Below, in pieces: positions 1-8,962 of a DNA stretch of 64,000 bases. The DNA is taken from contig NZ_CP149926.1 in NCBI RefSeq assembly GCF_037949285.1, positions 372,001 to 436,000 on the forward strand, written 5' to 3'. Each line of letters starts with the position of its first letter. The stretch's first letter is position 1. The notes under the pieces were generated by a model, which saw nothing but the letters and a program-made list of their open reading frames with translations, was not told the origin of the DNA and did not search any database. The DNA is from Thioclava sp. GXIMD4216 (GTDB lineage Bacteria > Pseudomonadota > Alphaproteobacteria > Rhodobacterales > Rhodobacteraceae). The position numbers were made by a program, and so were the translations under genes.

Positions 1-75
1 CAGGCCCGAGATCCCGCCCCCGATAATAGCGATACGCGGCCTTATCTGGGGATTCGCAGATACATCTAAAGACAT
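1..75 (-). CDS. FAD-dependent oxidoreductase, N-terminal part only (runs off the window)
   Basis: Reading leftwards from the ATG at 75, the first 25 residues end in IAIIGGGISGL. This is a Rossmann FAD/NAD-binding signature (GxGxxG) placed close to the N-terminus, as in amine-oxidase-like flavoproteins. The rest lies outside the window, so substrate and exact family cannot be stated. It is divergent from the acidic-protein gene at 306, and the two share an AT-rich intergenic region. Confidence 0.6.
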   Translation of the reverse strand, partial: MSLDVSANPQIRPRIAIIGGGISGL

Positions 76-217
76 GGGGGCTCCGGTCTGTTGCAGCTTC
101 GCGAGAAGATACGTTTCATGAACCACGGAAGTTTCAGCCCCGTCGCATTTTTCTTTTGAAAATTTTTATGGCCGGAAGAAGCCCCTGCAGACAATACTTT
201 ATCAAATTTACTTATCT

Positions 218-263
218 TTGATCAACCTGAGCGTGCTTTGTAAGTATTTCATCAACCTATAAT
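218..263 (+). promoter_or_regulatory. Probable promoter and operator region for the gene at 306
   Basis: The AT-rich intergenic stretch has a perfect -10-like TATAAT at 258-263. A TTGTAA at 238-243 is too close (14-bp spacer) to be a convincing -35 element. A short perfect palindrome TTGATCAA lies at 218-225, and TCAACCT occurs twice (222-228 and 253-258, the second as TCAACC followed by TAT). The palindrome resembles the core of an FNR-type site, but half-site spacing is not typical, so the regulator is unassigned. Confidence 0.35.
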
Positions 264-305
264 GCAAATGATGACGTTACGGAATGAATGCTTGGGAGAG
301 ACACT

Positions 306-866
306 ATGGACAGCCAAGTTGAGACCTCAGTAGCGATAGACCCTTCCGGCACAGGCTCCCCCAATCTGGGCGGCCTCGTCGGGCTTTTCCAAGCCGAGCT
401 CGGCCATACGGGCGAGGCACAGTTTACAATGGGCACCTATTTCACGGTGCCGACCGCCGTCAGCATCGACTATCCGGATGCCATCCAGATCGAACAGCCG
501 ATCGTGATCGACGATCTTGCCGAAGCACCGATCAGTGCAGCGGAAATGATGTTGATGATGGAAGCGGGCGACGAATTCTATACCGCCGATTACGCGGCCC
601 TGCTGGAAGATGGCGGGGATAGTCTTGTGGACGGGCACAGCTATGCTGCGGGCGCGGAAGAGGCCCTACAGGATGCCGATGCGCTGGGGTTCGACTGGGC
701 GGCAGGCGCCGTGGCCGACGATACGACCGCAGAGCCGAGCTATGTGGATATGGAAAGTGCGGCCTATACCATGCCGGATTATGCTGATGCACCGGCCCAT
801 TACGAAGAAGCTGCCCTGGATTTCGAAAGCATGGACAGCTTCATCTTTTTCGAACACGAAGGTTAA
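306..866 (+). CDS. Acidic hypothetical protein, 186 aa
   Basis: I do not recognise this protein. It is strikingly acidic and rich in Ala, Asp, Glu, Met and Tyr, with few Lys or Arg, and no signal peptide or membrane segment is apparent. The start at 306 is chosen over the in-frame ATG at 288 because a GGGAGAG ribosome-binding site lies about 6 bases before 306. The tail has repeated aromatic/acidic clusters (for example FESMDSFIFFEHEG). It stands alone, with kdsA convergent 10 bases downstream. Composition matches the neighbourhood, so it is likely resident. Function is unknown. Confidence 0.6.
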   Translation: MDSQVETSVAIDPSGTGSPNLGGLVGLFQAELGHTGEAQFTMGTYFTVPTAVSIDYPDAIQIEQPIVIDDLAEAPISAAEMMLMMEAGDEFYTADYAALLEDGGDSLVDGHSYAAGAEEALQDADALGFDWAAGAVADDTTAEPSYVDMESAAYTMPDYADAPAHYEEAALDFESMDSFIFFEHEG

Positions 867-876
867 GGGGCTGGCG

Positions 877-1710
877 TTACAGCCCCTTACGCAGCCGGTC
901 AAAGCCGGAAAGCTCTTCGATCAGACCGGCCATCTGGCTGATCGGAATCATATTCGGCCCGTCCGAAGGTGCATTATCGGGGTCCTGATGGGTTTCTATG
1001 AACAGGGCCGCAACGCCGACGGCACAGGCCGCGCGGGCCAGAACCGGCGCGAATTCCCGCTGCCCGCCCGAGGTCGTGCCTTGCCCGCCCGGCTGCTGCA
1101 CCGAATGGGTGGCATCGAAGACCACCGGATAACCGGTGCGCGCCATGATCGGCAGACCGCGGAAGTCGGTCACCAGCGTGTTATAACCAAAAGACGTTCC
1201 ACGGTCGCAAAGCAGAATGCGTTCGTTCCCCGTGGACGCGACTTTCTTGGCGACATTCTCCATCTCCCAAGGGGCAAGGAACTGCCCCTTTTTCACATTC
1301 ACCGCGCGACCGGTTTCGCCCGCCGCCAGAAGCAGATCGGTCTGACGGCACAGGAAGGCAGGGATTTGCAGCACGTCCACGGCCTCGCCTACCGGCTGGC
1401 ACTGGCGTGCATCATGCACATCGGTGATCACAGGACAGCCGAATTCGTCGCGGATCTTGGACAGGATGCTCAGCCCCTCGTCCATGCCGATACCGCGCTG
1501 GGTGCTGATCGACGACCGGTTCGCCTTGTCATAACTGCCCTTGAAGACGAATTTCGTGCCGGTTTTGGCACAGGCTTCCGCAATCTTTTCCGCCATCATC
1601 CGGCTATGATCGAGGCTTTCCAGCTGACAGGGCCCCGCGATCAGCGCAAAAGGAGTATTCCCGCCAATCTGGATATCACCGATGGTGACGATTTTTTCTA
1701 CGCTCATCAT
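877..1710 (-). CDS. kdsA: 3-deoxy-8-phosphooctulonate (Kdo-8-P) synthase
   Basis: This enzyme condenses phosphoenolpyruvate with arabinose 5-phosphate to Kdo-8-phosphate in the cytoplasm, the committed step to Kdo for lipopolysaccharide or capsule. At 277 aa it has the normal family length. Recognisable KdsA/DAHP-synthase blocks are [12 protein letters not shown] near the N-terminus, [55 protein letters not shown] and the C-terminal [18 protein letters not shown]. It lies 21 bases after the arabinose-5-phosphate isomerase gene on the same strand, so enzyme and substrate supplier are probably co-transcribed. An ATG one codon further in is an alternative start. Confidence 0.95.
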   Translation of the reverse strand: MMSVEKIVTIGDIQIGGNTPFALIAGPCQLESLDHSRMMAEKIAEACAKTGTKFVFKGSYDKANRSSISTQRGIGMDEGLSILSKIRDEFGCPVITDVHDARQCQPVGEAVDVLQIPAFLCRQTDLLLAAGETGRAVNVKKGQFLAPWEMENVAKKVASTGNERILLCDRGTSFGYNTLVTDFRGLPIMARTGYPVVFDATHSVQQPGGQGTTSGGQREFAPVLARAACAVGVAALFIETHQDPDNAPSDGPNMIPISQMAGLIEELSGFDRLRKGL

Positions 1711-1731
1711 TCGTCCCTTCCGACCAATGGC

Positions 1732-2697
1732 TTACATCACGCCGCCGCGCAGGAAGTCATGCACATGCAGAACCCCCACCGGCTTTTCATCCTCGACCAC
1801 CAGAAGCACCGAGATCTTCTTCTGATTTAGGATCGCCAGCCCCTCGGCTGCAAGAGTGTCGGGCGCAATCGTGACCGGCGACCGGTTGGCCACCTTCGCC
1901 GCATCGGACTGCATCAGCCCGTCCATATTGCGCCGCAAATCCCCGTCCGAGATCACGCCGAACAATTTGCCATCTTTCATCACGATCGCAATACCGAAGC
2001 CCTTCGCGCTCATCTCGACAAGCACGTCCGACATCGGGGCCGTCCAGTCGACGAACGGCAAAGAGGCACCGCTATGCATCATTTCCGACACGCGGCGCAT
2101 CTGCGCGCCCAGCTTGCCGCCCGGATGGAAAATGCCGAAATCGGTATCCTTGAAACCGCGCACTTCCATCAGTGCCACGGCCAGCGCATCCCCCAAGGCC
2201 AGCGTCAGCGTGGTCGAGGTGGTGGGGGCCATACCCATCGGGCAAGCCTCGGGCAGCTTCGGCAATGTCAGCTTGTAATCCGCCGCCCGCATCAACGTAC
2301 TGTCGGGGTTCGACGAAATCGCGATCAGCGGGATCGAGAACCGTTGGGTATGATAGATCATATCGCGCAGTTCCGACGTCTCGCCGGAATTCGAGATCAG
2401 CAGGCAGATATCGGCCTCGGTGACCATGCCCAGATCCCCGTGGCTTGCCTCGGCGGCATGCACGAAAAACGAGGGCGTGCCGGTCGAGGCCAGAGTTGCG
2501 GCGATCTTGCGCCCGATATGCCCCGATTTCCCGATCCCGCAGACGATCACCCGCCCCTCAACCTGCATGATCCGTTCCAGCGCAGGCACGAAATCGGCGG
2601 GCATCGCGTCGCAGAGATGGCGCAGAGCATCGGCTTCGATTGTCAGAACCTGCCGTGCAGCCGCAAGGATTTCGGATGCGCTTTTGAGTTGGGCCAT
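1732..2697 (-). CDS. kpsF: Arabinose-5-phosphate isomerase, KpsF/GutQ (KdsD) family
   Basis: This isomerase converts ribulose 5-phosphate to arabinose 5-phosphate, the KdsA substrate. The 321-aa protein has an N-terminal SIS domain (GIGKSGHIGRKIAATLAST, then SNSGETSEL and the PTTSTT loop) and two C-terminal CBS repeats ending in VGVLHVHDFLRGG. The reading frame stays open far upstream, but that extension is antisense to the DUF2793 gene. The ATG at 2697 (MAQLKSASEIL) matches the family N-terminus. It is the first gene of a two-gene unit with kdsA. Capsule-associated (KpsF) and housekeeping (KdsD) roles cannot be separated from sequence alone. Confidence 0.9.
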   Translation of the reverse strand: MAQLKSASEILAAARQVLTIEADALRHLCDAMPADFVPALERIMQVEGRVIVCGIGKSGHIGRKIAATLASTGTPSFFVHAAEASHGDLGMVTEADICLLISNSGETSELRDMIYHTQRFSIPLIAISSNPDSTLMRAADYKLTLPKLPEACPMGMAPTTSTTLTLALGDALAVALMEVRGFKDTDFGIFHPGGKLGAQMRRVSEMMHSGASLPFVDWTAPMSDVLVEMSAKGFGIAIVMKDGKLFGVISDGDLRRNMDGLMQSDAAKVANRSPVTIAPDTLAAEGLAILNQKKISVLLVVEDEKPVGVLHVHDFLRGGVM

Positions 2698-2853
2698 CGG
2701 GCACTCCGCAGTCAGTTTCGCGCCGTTCCTACCACGCAGCTTGACCGATAGCCACATACCAAAGCGCAACACCCCTGCGCACGGCGCCATAAAGAACGGC
2801 TCACCTTTTGGCGCGTAAGCTTCGGCAACGCATTCCGGCATGTGAGGACCCCG

Positions 2854-3879
2854 ATGACCGATAGTTCCGCCAATCTCGACCTGCCTTTTATCCAGGCATC
2901 CCAAGCACAAAAACATGTCACCCATAACGAAGCCATCGATATTCTGGATACGCTGGTGCAACTGTCTGTCCAAAGCAGAACAACCGCGACCCCACCCGCG
3001 ACCCCGTCCGCCGGTCACCGCTACATCCTGCCGCAAGGGGCCGCAGGCGCATGGGCGGGCCATGACGGGGCGGTGGTGCAATGGGGCGGCGAGGCATGGC
3101 GCATCTACCCGCCCAAGACCGGCTGGCAGGCCTATATCGCGGATGAAGCGCAATCGGTTATCTGGACCGGCACTCACTGGGCGGGGCTGCTTTCCGGCGC
3201 ACTCGAAGTCGAGCGTCTGGGGGTGAATAGCGCGGCCGACGAGACCAATCGTCTGGCCGTTGCCTCGGACGCAACGCTGCTGACCCATGCGGGCACCAGC
3301 CACCAGTTGAAGATCAACAAGGCCCTGCCCGAGAACACCGCCAGCCTGGTGTTCCAGACCGGCTGGTCGGGCCGCGCCGAGATGGGATGCGCAGGCAATG
3401 ACGCTTTCGCCGTCAAGGTCAGTGCCGATGGCGCAAGCTGGACCACGGCCCTGTCGCTCAGCGCGGCCACCGGCCTTGCCATGATGCCGCAAGGAGCCGA
3501 AATCAACGGCCCGCTCAGCGGCACGGCCATTCTGGGCAGCGTGTCACAGACGGCGGGGGCGCTGTTCGAACGCGGTGAAACAGGTGACGGGGCCTATTTC
3601 AAACTGGCCAACGGCGTCCTGCTCTGCCTGTCGCCGGATCTTGCCGTAGGCGCCATCTCGACTGCGGCTGGCAGCCTATTCCAGTCGGCAGCCCTTGTCT
3701 GGACCTTCCCTGCCGCCTTTGCCGCCCCTCCTACGGTCACAGGGGCCTTGGGCATTGCGGGCACATGGATGGGGAACGGCCCCACCGCCGCCACGAATTG
3801 CAGTGTCACCGCATTGTCATACCAATCGGTTACAGATGGGGGTGCAATCAGAATAACGGCCCTCGGCCGCTGGTTTTAA
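2854..3879 (+). CDS. DUF2793 domain protein
   Basis: The N-terminus (LPFIQASQAQKHVTHNEA, followed by a W/G-rich block with GHRYILP and GWQAYI) is the DUF2793 signature known from alphaproteobacterial, often prophage- or GTA-like, proteins. The 341-aa product continues into a Ser/Ala/Thr-rich region that looks like the beta-rich body of a surface or tail-fibre-like protein. The ATG at 2854 is preferred because a GAGG ribosome-binding site lies 6 bases before it. It is divergent from kpsF and followed by a clear terminator at 3901. No phage genes adjoin it here. The biochemical role of DUF2793 is not established. Confidence 0.75.
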   Translation: MTDSSANLDLPFIQASQAQKHVTHNEAIDILDTLVQLSVQSRTTATPPATPSAGHRYILPQGAAGAWAGHDGAVVQWGGEAWRIYPPKTGWQAYIADEAQSVIWTGTHWAGLLSGALEVERLGVNSAADETNRLAVASDATLLTHAGTSHQLKINKALPENTASLVFQTGWSGRAEMGCAGNDAFAVKVSADGASWTTALSLSAATGLAMMPQGAEINGPLSGTAILGSVSQTAGALFERGETGDGAYFKLANGVLLCLSPDLAVGAISTAAGSLFQSAALVWTFPAAFAAPPTVTGALGIAGTWMGNGPTAATNCSVTALSYQSVTDGGAIRITALGRWF

Positions 3880-3900
3880 GCACCTATTCCTTTTTGACTA

Positions 3901-3932
3901 CCGCTCCGGGCCTTCGGAGCGGTTTTTCTTTT
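3901..3932 (+). terminator. Rho-independent terminator after the DUF2793 gene
   Basis: A perfect 8-bp stem (CCGCTCCG at 3901-3908, CGGAGCGG at 3915-3922) with a 6-base loop is followed by TTTTTCTTTT. It sits 21 bases after the stop codon. Confidence 0.9.
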
Positions 3933-4088
3933 GGGCCGATGCTTCCGGCCCGTTGCCCATTTTTTAATCACATCGTCCCTGCAAGAACCGGAGCAATGGG
4001 GGTGGATGCTGGACCTCTGCCGCTTGCCTGCCCTAGGATCATGAGGAACAACGGTTTTTCCTGCCATCTTCCGGAGCACCACCCGCGT

Positions 4089-5837
4089 ATGTCCAAGCCC
4101 ACCGGTTCCCTAAGCGCCCGCCTCGCCGAGCTTCTTGCGCAAGTCTATCCCGATTTCGATCCCGATATCATGGCAAGTCAGGTGATCGATGCGTTCTGGC
4201 CCGAGGGCACACATCGGCGCAAACGCCCCCGTGTGCCGGGAAACAATCTGTGGACACAGGCGGATGCGGTTCTGATCACCTATGGCGATTCCATCACCGA
4301 CGGGTCGCACAAGCCGCTGGATCTGCTCAACGACTTCCTGCTGAGCTACATGAAGGGCGTGGTGAACGGCGTCCATATCCTGCCCTTTTTTCCCTATACC
4401 TCGGATGACGGTTTTGCGGTGACCGATTATCGCAAGGTGAATTCGGCCTTGGGCGACTGGCCCGATATCAGCCGGATCGGGGCCGAATTCCACCTGATGT
4501 CGGATCTGGTGCTCAACCATGTGTCCAGTCAGGGCGTGTGGTTCAATGCCTACCGGCAGGGGCAGCCGCCATTCGACAGGTTCTTCTTTGAAGCCCGCCC
4601 CTCGGATGACCTCAGCCAAGTGACCCGCCCGCGCACCACGCCGCTTCTGCAACCCGTGGATACGCCCGAGGGCAAGCGCTATGTCTGGTGCACCTTCAGC
4701 CATGATCAGGTCGATCTGGATTTCCGCAACCCCGAGGTCCTGCTGGAGATCCTGCGCATCATCCGCCTGCATGTGGATGCGGGCGTGCAGATCCTGCGGC
4801 TGGATGCGGTGGCCTTCCTGTGGAAGGAGGTCGGCACCAATTGTATCCACCTGCCGCAGACCCATGCGATTATCCAGCTGATGCGGCTTTTGTGCGACTA
4901 TGCCGCCGAGAACGTCATCCTGCTGACCGAAACCAACGTCCCCAAGGCCGAGAACCTCAGCTATTTCGGCGACCGTGACGAGGCGCATGCCGTCTATAAC
5001 TTCCCGCTGCCGCCGCTGATCCTGCATGCGATGATGTCGGGCACCGCGCGCTATCTGCTGGAATGGCAGCGCACCATGCCGCCCGCACCCTTGGGCTGCG
5101 CCTATCTCAATTTCACCGCCAGCCATGACGGTATCGGCATGCGCCCTGCCGAAGGGGTGCTACCCGAGACCGAGAAGGCAAAGGTCATCGACACGATCCG
5201 CGAGATTGGCGGCCTTGTCTCCATGCGCTCGCTTCCCGATGGCACCGAAAGCCCCTACGAGCTGAATTGCGGCTTCTTCGATGCGATGAGCCGCACCTTC
5301 AAGGGCGAGGACGACCTGCATATCCGCCGCTTCCTGTGTTCGCAGACCATCGTGATGTCGCTGGAGGGGATCCCTGCGTTCTACATTCATTCTCTTCTGG
5401 CAACGCCGAATGATATCGAGGCCGTCGAGCGGCGCGGCATGAACCGCGCCATCAACCGCCACAAGTGGTTCTACCCCGAATTGCGCGCCAAGCTGGCCGA
5501 TCATGAAACCAATCAAAGCCGCGTGCTGGCCGCGCTGTCCGAACGCCTGCGCCTGCGGGCCCGTCAGCCTGCACTGCACCCGAATGCGACGCAGTTCACC
5601 CTGCATCTCGATCCCCGTTTGTTCGGCATCTGGCGGCAGTCGCTGGATCGGGCACAATCGATCTTTGCCATCCATAATGTCAGCGACGAAGAGGTCACGG
5701 TGAATGCCAGCGACCTCAATCTGATCGACGGGCAGCGCTGGTTCGACATCCTCTCGGGCGAGATCATCGACGGCGGCCCCGAAACCAAGGTCCTCATGGC
5801 CCCCTATCAGTGCCGCTGGATCACCAACCGCAGCTGA
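4089..5837 (+). CDS. GH13_18 glucoside phosphorylase (sucrose/glucosylglycerate phosphorylase type)
   Basis: The 582-aa protein is a GH13 alpha-amylase-fold enzyme. The catalytic nucleophile is in ILRLDAVAFLWKE, the acid/base in ILLTETNVP and the third acid in ASHDGIGMRP. The domain order and the early ITYGDSITDG / HILPFFPYTSDDGF blocks match the sucrose-phosphorylase subfamily (GH13_18), which phosphorolyses sucrose or glucosylglycerate to glucose 1-phosphate. The two convergent genes downstream encode glucosylglycerate synthesis, so 2-O-glucosylglycerate is the more likely substrate; that is inference from context. The start at 4089 (MSKPTGSLSARL) is the first ATG consistent with family length. 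A 200-bp gap separates it from the DUF2793 terminator. Confidence 0.85.
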   Translation: MSKPTGSLSARLAELLAQVYPDFDPDIMASQVIDAFWPEGTHRRKRPRVPGNNLWTQADAVLITYGDSITDGSHKPLDLLNDFLLSYMKGVVNGVHILPFFPYTSDDGFAVTDYRKVNSALGDWPDISRIGAEFHLMSDLVLNHVSSQGVWFNAYRQGQPPFDRFFFEARPSDDLSQVTRPRTTPLLQPVDTPEGKRYVWCTFSHDQVDLDFRNPEVLLEILRIIRLHVDAGVQILRLDAVAFLWKEVGTNCIHLPQTHAIIQLMRLLCDYAAENVILLTETNVPKAENLSYFGDRDEAHAVYNFPLPPLILHAMMSGTARYLLEWQRTMPPAPLGCAYLNFTASHDGIGMRPAEGVLPETEKAKVIDTIREIGGLVSMRSLPDGTESPYELNCGFFDAMSRTFKGEDDLHIRRFLCSQTIVMSLEGIPAFYIHSLLATPNDIEAVERRGMNRAINRHKWFYPELRAKLADHETNQSRVLAALSERLRLRARQPALHPNATQFTLHLDPRLFGIWRQSLDRAQSIFAIHNVSDEEVTVNASDLNLIDGQRWFDILSGEIIDGGPETKVLMAPYQCRWITNRS

Positions 5838-5844
5838 CAGGCAG

Positions 5845-5863
5845 GCCGGGCCACGCGCCCGGC
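5845..5863. terminator. GC-rich hairpin between convergent genes
   Basis: A perfect 7-bp stem (GCCGGGC at 5845-5851, GCCCGGC at 5857-5863) with a 5-base loop lies between the convergent phosphorylase and synthase genes. No U-run follows on either strand, so it could be a bidirectional structural terminator only. Confidence 0.4.
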
Positions 5864-5888
5864 ACTGTCGCGACGTTCCGGCAGGCCC

Positions 5889-7115
5889 TCAGGCGGGGGC
5901 AAACTCCGCCTCGTCCTCGGCCACGGCCCGATGGAAATCGGCGATAAAGTTGGGATCGGCGGCATGGACGCGGTTCCATGTGGGGATGAAGGGGCGCTCT
6001 TCGGGATTTTCCAGAAACACCTGCCCAGCGCGCACGATGTTTTCCGCGAAAAGTTCGATCTGCTGCTCTTCGGCATGCCGGTCGACCTTCAGCCCGTTCA
6101 TCTTGGCATCGTTGTAATAGGCTTCCAACAGATCAAGCGCACGGCGGTAATAGGTGGCCTTGAGCGTGCGGAACGTGTTGTTGGTGAAGACCGTGCCATC
6201 GGCGGCCAGTTTGCGATAAAGCGCCTTGCAGATATCGGTGGACATGCGGTTGAGGCCCGCCGTCGCATCCTCGGGGCTGGTTTCCTGATGCTTGTGGTCA
6301 TAGTCATCGGCAATCTCGACCTGACAGATCATGCCCCTCCCCAGATTGCGCCATGCCTCGGACAGCACGCCGATCTCCAGCCCCCAATCCGAAGGGATAC
6401 GCAGATCGGGCAGCATCTGCGTGCGCATCGCGAATTCGCCCGACAGGATATACCGGAAGGCCCGCAGGTAATCGAGATAATCGCGGTCCCCCACCACCCG
6501 CTTCAGCGCGATCAGGATCGGGCTGACCAGCAGCCGCGTCACCCGCCCGTTCAGCTTGCCGCCCCCGATACGGGCATAATAGCCTTTGGACAGCTGATAG
6601 GGGAAGGACGGGTTTGCCACCGGATAGACCAGCCGGTCGAGCATCTCGCGCTGATAGGTCACGATGTCACAATCATGGATCGCCATCACCGCGCTATCGG
6701 CACAGCCGATCAGATAGCCGATACAGCCCCAGACATTCTTGCCCTTGCCCGGCTCTTGCGGGGCCAGCCCCAGATGATCCAGCCGCTCATACAGCGCCTT
6801 CATCCGCGGGCTGTCATTCCAGATCACGGTAGTCTTCTGCGGCAGCCCCGCAAAGAAACTGCGCGCATGGCGGTATTGTGCCTCATCGGCGCGGTCGAGC
6901 CCGATGATCACACGGTTCAGGTAAGACACCTTGGACAGCTCGGCCACGATATTGGCCAGTGCCGGGCCTTCCAGCTCGGAATACAGGCTGGGCAGGATCA
7001 GTGAAATCTTGCGGCTCTGTGCATAGGACTCGATCTCATAGACCAGCTCCTCGTTCGAGCGGCTCCGCAGATTATGAAAATGGGTGATGTTCCCGTTTTG
7101 TTGGAAATCGGCCAT
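5889..7115 (-). CDS. gpgS: Glucosyl-3-phosphoglycerate synthase-like glycosyltransferase (GT81)
   Basis: This cytoplasmic GT-A-fold enzyme is expected to transfer glucose from an NDP-glucose to 3-phosphoglycerate, the first step to the compatible solute glucosylglycerate. The 408-aa protein shows ISLILPSLYSELEG near residue 40, where the nucleotide-sugar fold begins. The metal-binding AIHDCDIVTY motif follows, then the GGGKLNGRVTRLLVSP and IPSDWGLEIG blocks typical of GpgS. The start codon directly follows the stop of the upstream phosphatase (TAAATG), so the two are translationally coupled. The usual mannosyl-3-phosphoglycerate alternative is less likely because MpgS proteins have a different N-terminal motif. 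Confidence 0.85.
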   Translation of the reverse strand: MADFQQNGNITHFHNLRSRSNEELVYEIESYAQSRKISLILPSLYSELEGPALANIVAELSKVSYLNRVIIGLDRADEAQYRHARSFFAGLPQKTTVIWNDSPRMKALYERLDHLGLAPQEPGKGKNVWGCIGYLIGCADSAVMAIHDCDIVTYQREMLDRLVYPVANPSFPYQLSKGYYARIGGGKLNGRVTRLLVSPILIALKRVVGDRDYLDYLRAFRYILSGEFAMRTQMLPDLRIPSDWGLEIGVLSEAWRNLGRGMICQVEIADDYDHKHQETSPEDATAGLNRMSTDICKALYRKLAADGTVFTNNTFRTLKATYYRRALDLLEAYYNDAKMNGLKVDRHAEEQQIELFAENIVRAGQVFLENPEERPFIPTWNRVHAADPNFIADFHRAVAEDEAEFAPA

Positions 7116-7892
7116 TTAGCCCTCCTCTTTCTCATATTCGGCAAGAATCGCCAGAATGGCGCTGTTCCACCCTTCCGGACCCTGCGCCGAGCTGCGCCTG
7201 ATCCGTCCGGTCTCTTCTCCTGCAAGGCAGGGCAGCCCCGTGCCATGATCATTGCGGATAATGACCCCGATATCCGCCGCCTCCAGCATCTCGCGGTCAT
7301 TTGGCGCATCGCCCAGCGCAATCGTCAGATCGGGCTGATAGCGGTCTATCACCGCCTGCATCTGGCCCGCCTTGGTGCCGCCAAAGGACAAGGTCAGATA
7401 CCGACCGCCCCGCTTTGCCTGAACACCGCCTTGAGACAAAGCGGAAACAAAAGCCGCTTCCTGTTCCTTGCTGCCCGTCCAGACGCCCGGCTCTGAAAAG
7501 GCGCGCGCCTTTGCTTGGGCCGCCTGGGCATCGCTCAACCCTGTCGACTGGGCCACTTCGGCCACACTCATATCCCCGAACCCTTTGAAGAGCCTCCGCA
7601 GATCCTCGGGCACCGCCTCAAGGGCCGCGCGCAATCGCGCATAAACGGTGCCATCCTTGCGCATCTGGTCAGGCCTCACCAAAGCGGCGCCATTTTCCAC
7701 GATCATCGGCATATCACCCAGCTCCAGCGCCCGATGCAGCACCGCCATTTCCTGTGCGGTCTTTGAGCTGGCCATAACAATAACCGCGCCCCGCATTTTC
7801 AGAGCCGCAATCGCGGGAAGAGCGGCAGCATAGCTATAGGTTTCATGATCCAGCAACGTGCCGTCGAGATCCGTGAAAACCAAAACCCTCAT
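7116..7892 (-). CDS. HAD-family glucosyl/mannosyl-3-phosphoglycerate phosphatase
   Basis: The 258-aa protein opens with VFTDLDGTLLD, the HAD nucleophile motif (first Asp nucleophile, second Asp acid/base). It continues with MASSKTAQEM (motif II) and ends with IALGDAPNDREML (motif IV), as in the MPGP/YedP type-IIB HAD phosphatases. It would remove the 3-phosphate from glucosyl-3-phosphoglycerate made by the coupled gpgS product, releasing glucosylglycerate. It is the first gene of the two-gene unit. The enzymes of this family often act on both mannosyl and glucosyl substrates, so the sugar is assigned from context only. Confidence 0.85.
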   Translation of the reverse strand: MRVLVFTDLDGTLLDHETYSYAAALPAIAALKMRGAVIVMASSKTAQEMAVLHRALELGDMPMIVENGAALVRPDQMRKDGTVYARLRAALEAVPEDLRRLFKGFGDMSVAEVAQSTGLSDAQAAQAKARAFSEPGVWTGSKEQEAAFVSALSQGGVQAKRGGRYLTLSFGGTKAGQMQAVIDRYQPDLTIALGDAPNDREMLEAADIGVIIRNDHGTGLPCLAGEETGRIRRSSAQGPEGWNSAILAILAEYEKEEG

Positions 7893-8280
7893 GTGCTACC
7901 CTTATGTTTTTTATAAGTGTATCCGCTGAGCGACACAGTTCAATGCATTGACAGGTCATAAAATCTCCGGCCTGACAGAAATTCCAGAATGCCGTTTTTT
8001 TACTCAGATGGCACCGTTGTTTTTTGACCGCCCCCACCGTTGGAGCAATTTCAAATGCCGCTTCTATCGCTTTTTCCTCCGGCCGAAGCCCCTCTTTTTC
8101 CGCTGGCGGCCAAAGCTGCAAAATTGATAAGGATACTCTCAAAGACCCGAGCATCCGTTCAGGAAGTGGTTCGTCAATGCTGCGAGCCACACCCAAATTG
8201 AAACGGTTTGCATACACTTCCCTTACTGGCAGAAGACTCGCTGATCTCCAACTTTACTGTGCAATTTTCTGGGCCTAGCG
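7893..8280. other. Region with no supported gene
   Basis: This 388-base gap upstream of the phosphatase has no gene I can support. An open frame on the minus strand (7843-8217) overlaps the phosphatase start. It contains a short stretch (SLRVSLSIL...EKEGLRPE) that resembles part of the TniQ protein encoded at 52424-54325, but the similarity is too short to call. The phosphatase/gpgS promoter must lie here. Confidence 0.4.
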
Positions 8281-8480
8281 ATTTCCAAAATGGCCACCAG
8301 CAACTCCCGTGTGATTTCATCGACAATGTTGAGCATGCGGTAACCGACGTCGCTTGCCTGCGATCTCCTGCATCTCTTTGCGGATCTCGGCACAGTCAGG
8401 CGGGCGTTCACGCCGGACTGTCTTTGGATCGACACCTACGACAAGCCTGCAGGCCCGGCGCTGCGAGATGTCATGATCCC
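8281..8480 (-). pseudogene. Internally deleted IS3-family orfB remnant
   Basis: Translating leftwards from 8474 gives SQRRACRLVVGVDPKTVRRE...EIRKEMQEIAGKRRR, the N-terminal region of an IS3-type transposase OrfB. The frame then changes and the text resumes with YRMLNIVDEITRELLVAI, the start of the rve catalytic domain. The roughly 100 residues normally between these blocks are missing, and the catalytic core downstream is lost. It belongs to a different IS3 subgroup from the intact element at 8563. Confidence 0.75.
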
Positions 8481-8611
8481 GCATCACCCGAACGTCGACT
8501 AATTATGGATAGATCGTCCCTATCTATAAATTTACTCGGCTCGGGCATCGACGCCGCACAGTTGTATTGACCCACTGAAATCCTGCTCATGCTACAAAGG
8601 AGAACGTGGCA

Positions 8612-8920
8612 ATGAGTATGACAATGGACGACAGCATCAAACGTTGGACGGCCAAGCGGAAGACGGCGCTGGTCATCGAGATCATTCAAGGCAAAACGAC
8701 GGTGGCCGAAGCCAGCCGATCGTTCGACCTGACGCCTTCCGAGATCGAAGGCTGGGTCGAGGATGCAAAGCGGGGCATGGAGAACTCCCTGCGCGCGAAC
8801 CCGCTCGACATTCGCGAGCAATACGAGAAGCAGCTGAAGGATCTGCAGGAAGCCTATGGTGAGGCGATGCTGGAACTGCGCGCTCGAAAAAAGCTGCAGG
8901 CCCTCATGGTGAGGCAGTAG
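8612..8920 (+). CDS. IS3-family OrfA, helix-turn-helix protein
   Basis: This 102-aa basic protein has a helix-turn-helix (TVAEASRSFDLTPSEIEGWV, residues about 30-50) and a charged, Leu-rich C-terminal helix (EQYEKQLKDLQEAYGEAM) able to form a coiled coil. It is the DNA-binding partner of the OrfB transposase. The ATG at 8612 is preferred over a GTG at 8606 because of its spacing from the AAAGGAG ribosome-binding site. The stop TAG at 8918 is in the same frame as orfB downstream, unlike the usual -1 arrangement of IS3 elements. Confidence 0.85.
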   Translation: MSMTMDDSIKRWTAKRKTALVIEIIQGKTTVAEASRSFDLTPSEIEGWVEDAKRGMENSLRANPLDIREQYEKQLKDLQEAYGEAMLELRARKKLQALMVRQ

Positions 8921-8962
8921 GCCGCCACTGGTCCGAGGCCACTGCCGAACGGAGGACGGCAA

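Noticed and set aside
610..1830. Long plus-strand open frame (406 codons) over kdsA
   Set aside because: It is antisense to kdsA, which has full family motifs, and its product has no recognisable domain; GC-rich genes give such long shadows.
2698..3492. Upstream extension of the kpsF reading frame
   Set aside because: It is antisense to the DUF2793 gene and kpsF homologues start at MAQLKS-like N-termini.
7843..8217. Minus-strand frame with EKEGLRPE resembling TniQ
   Set aside because: The match is a few residues only, the frame overlaps the phosphatase start, and no other TniQ feature is present.
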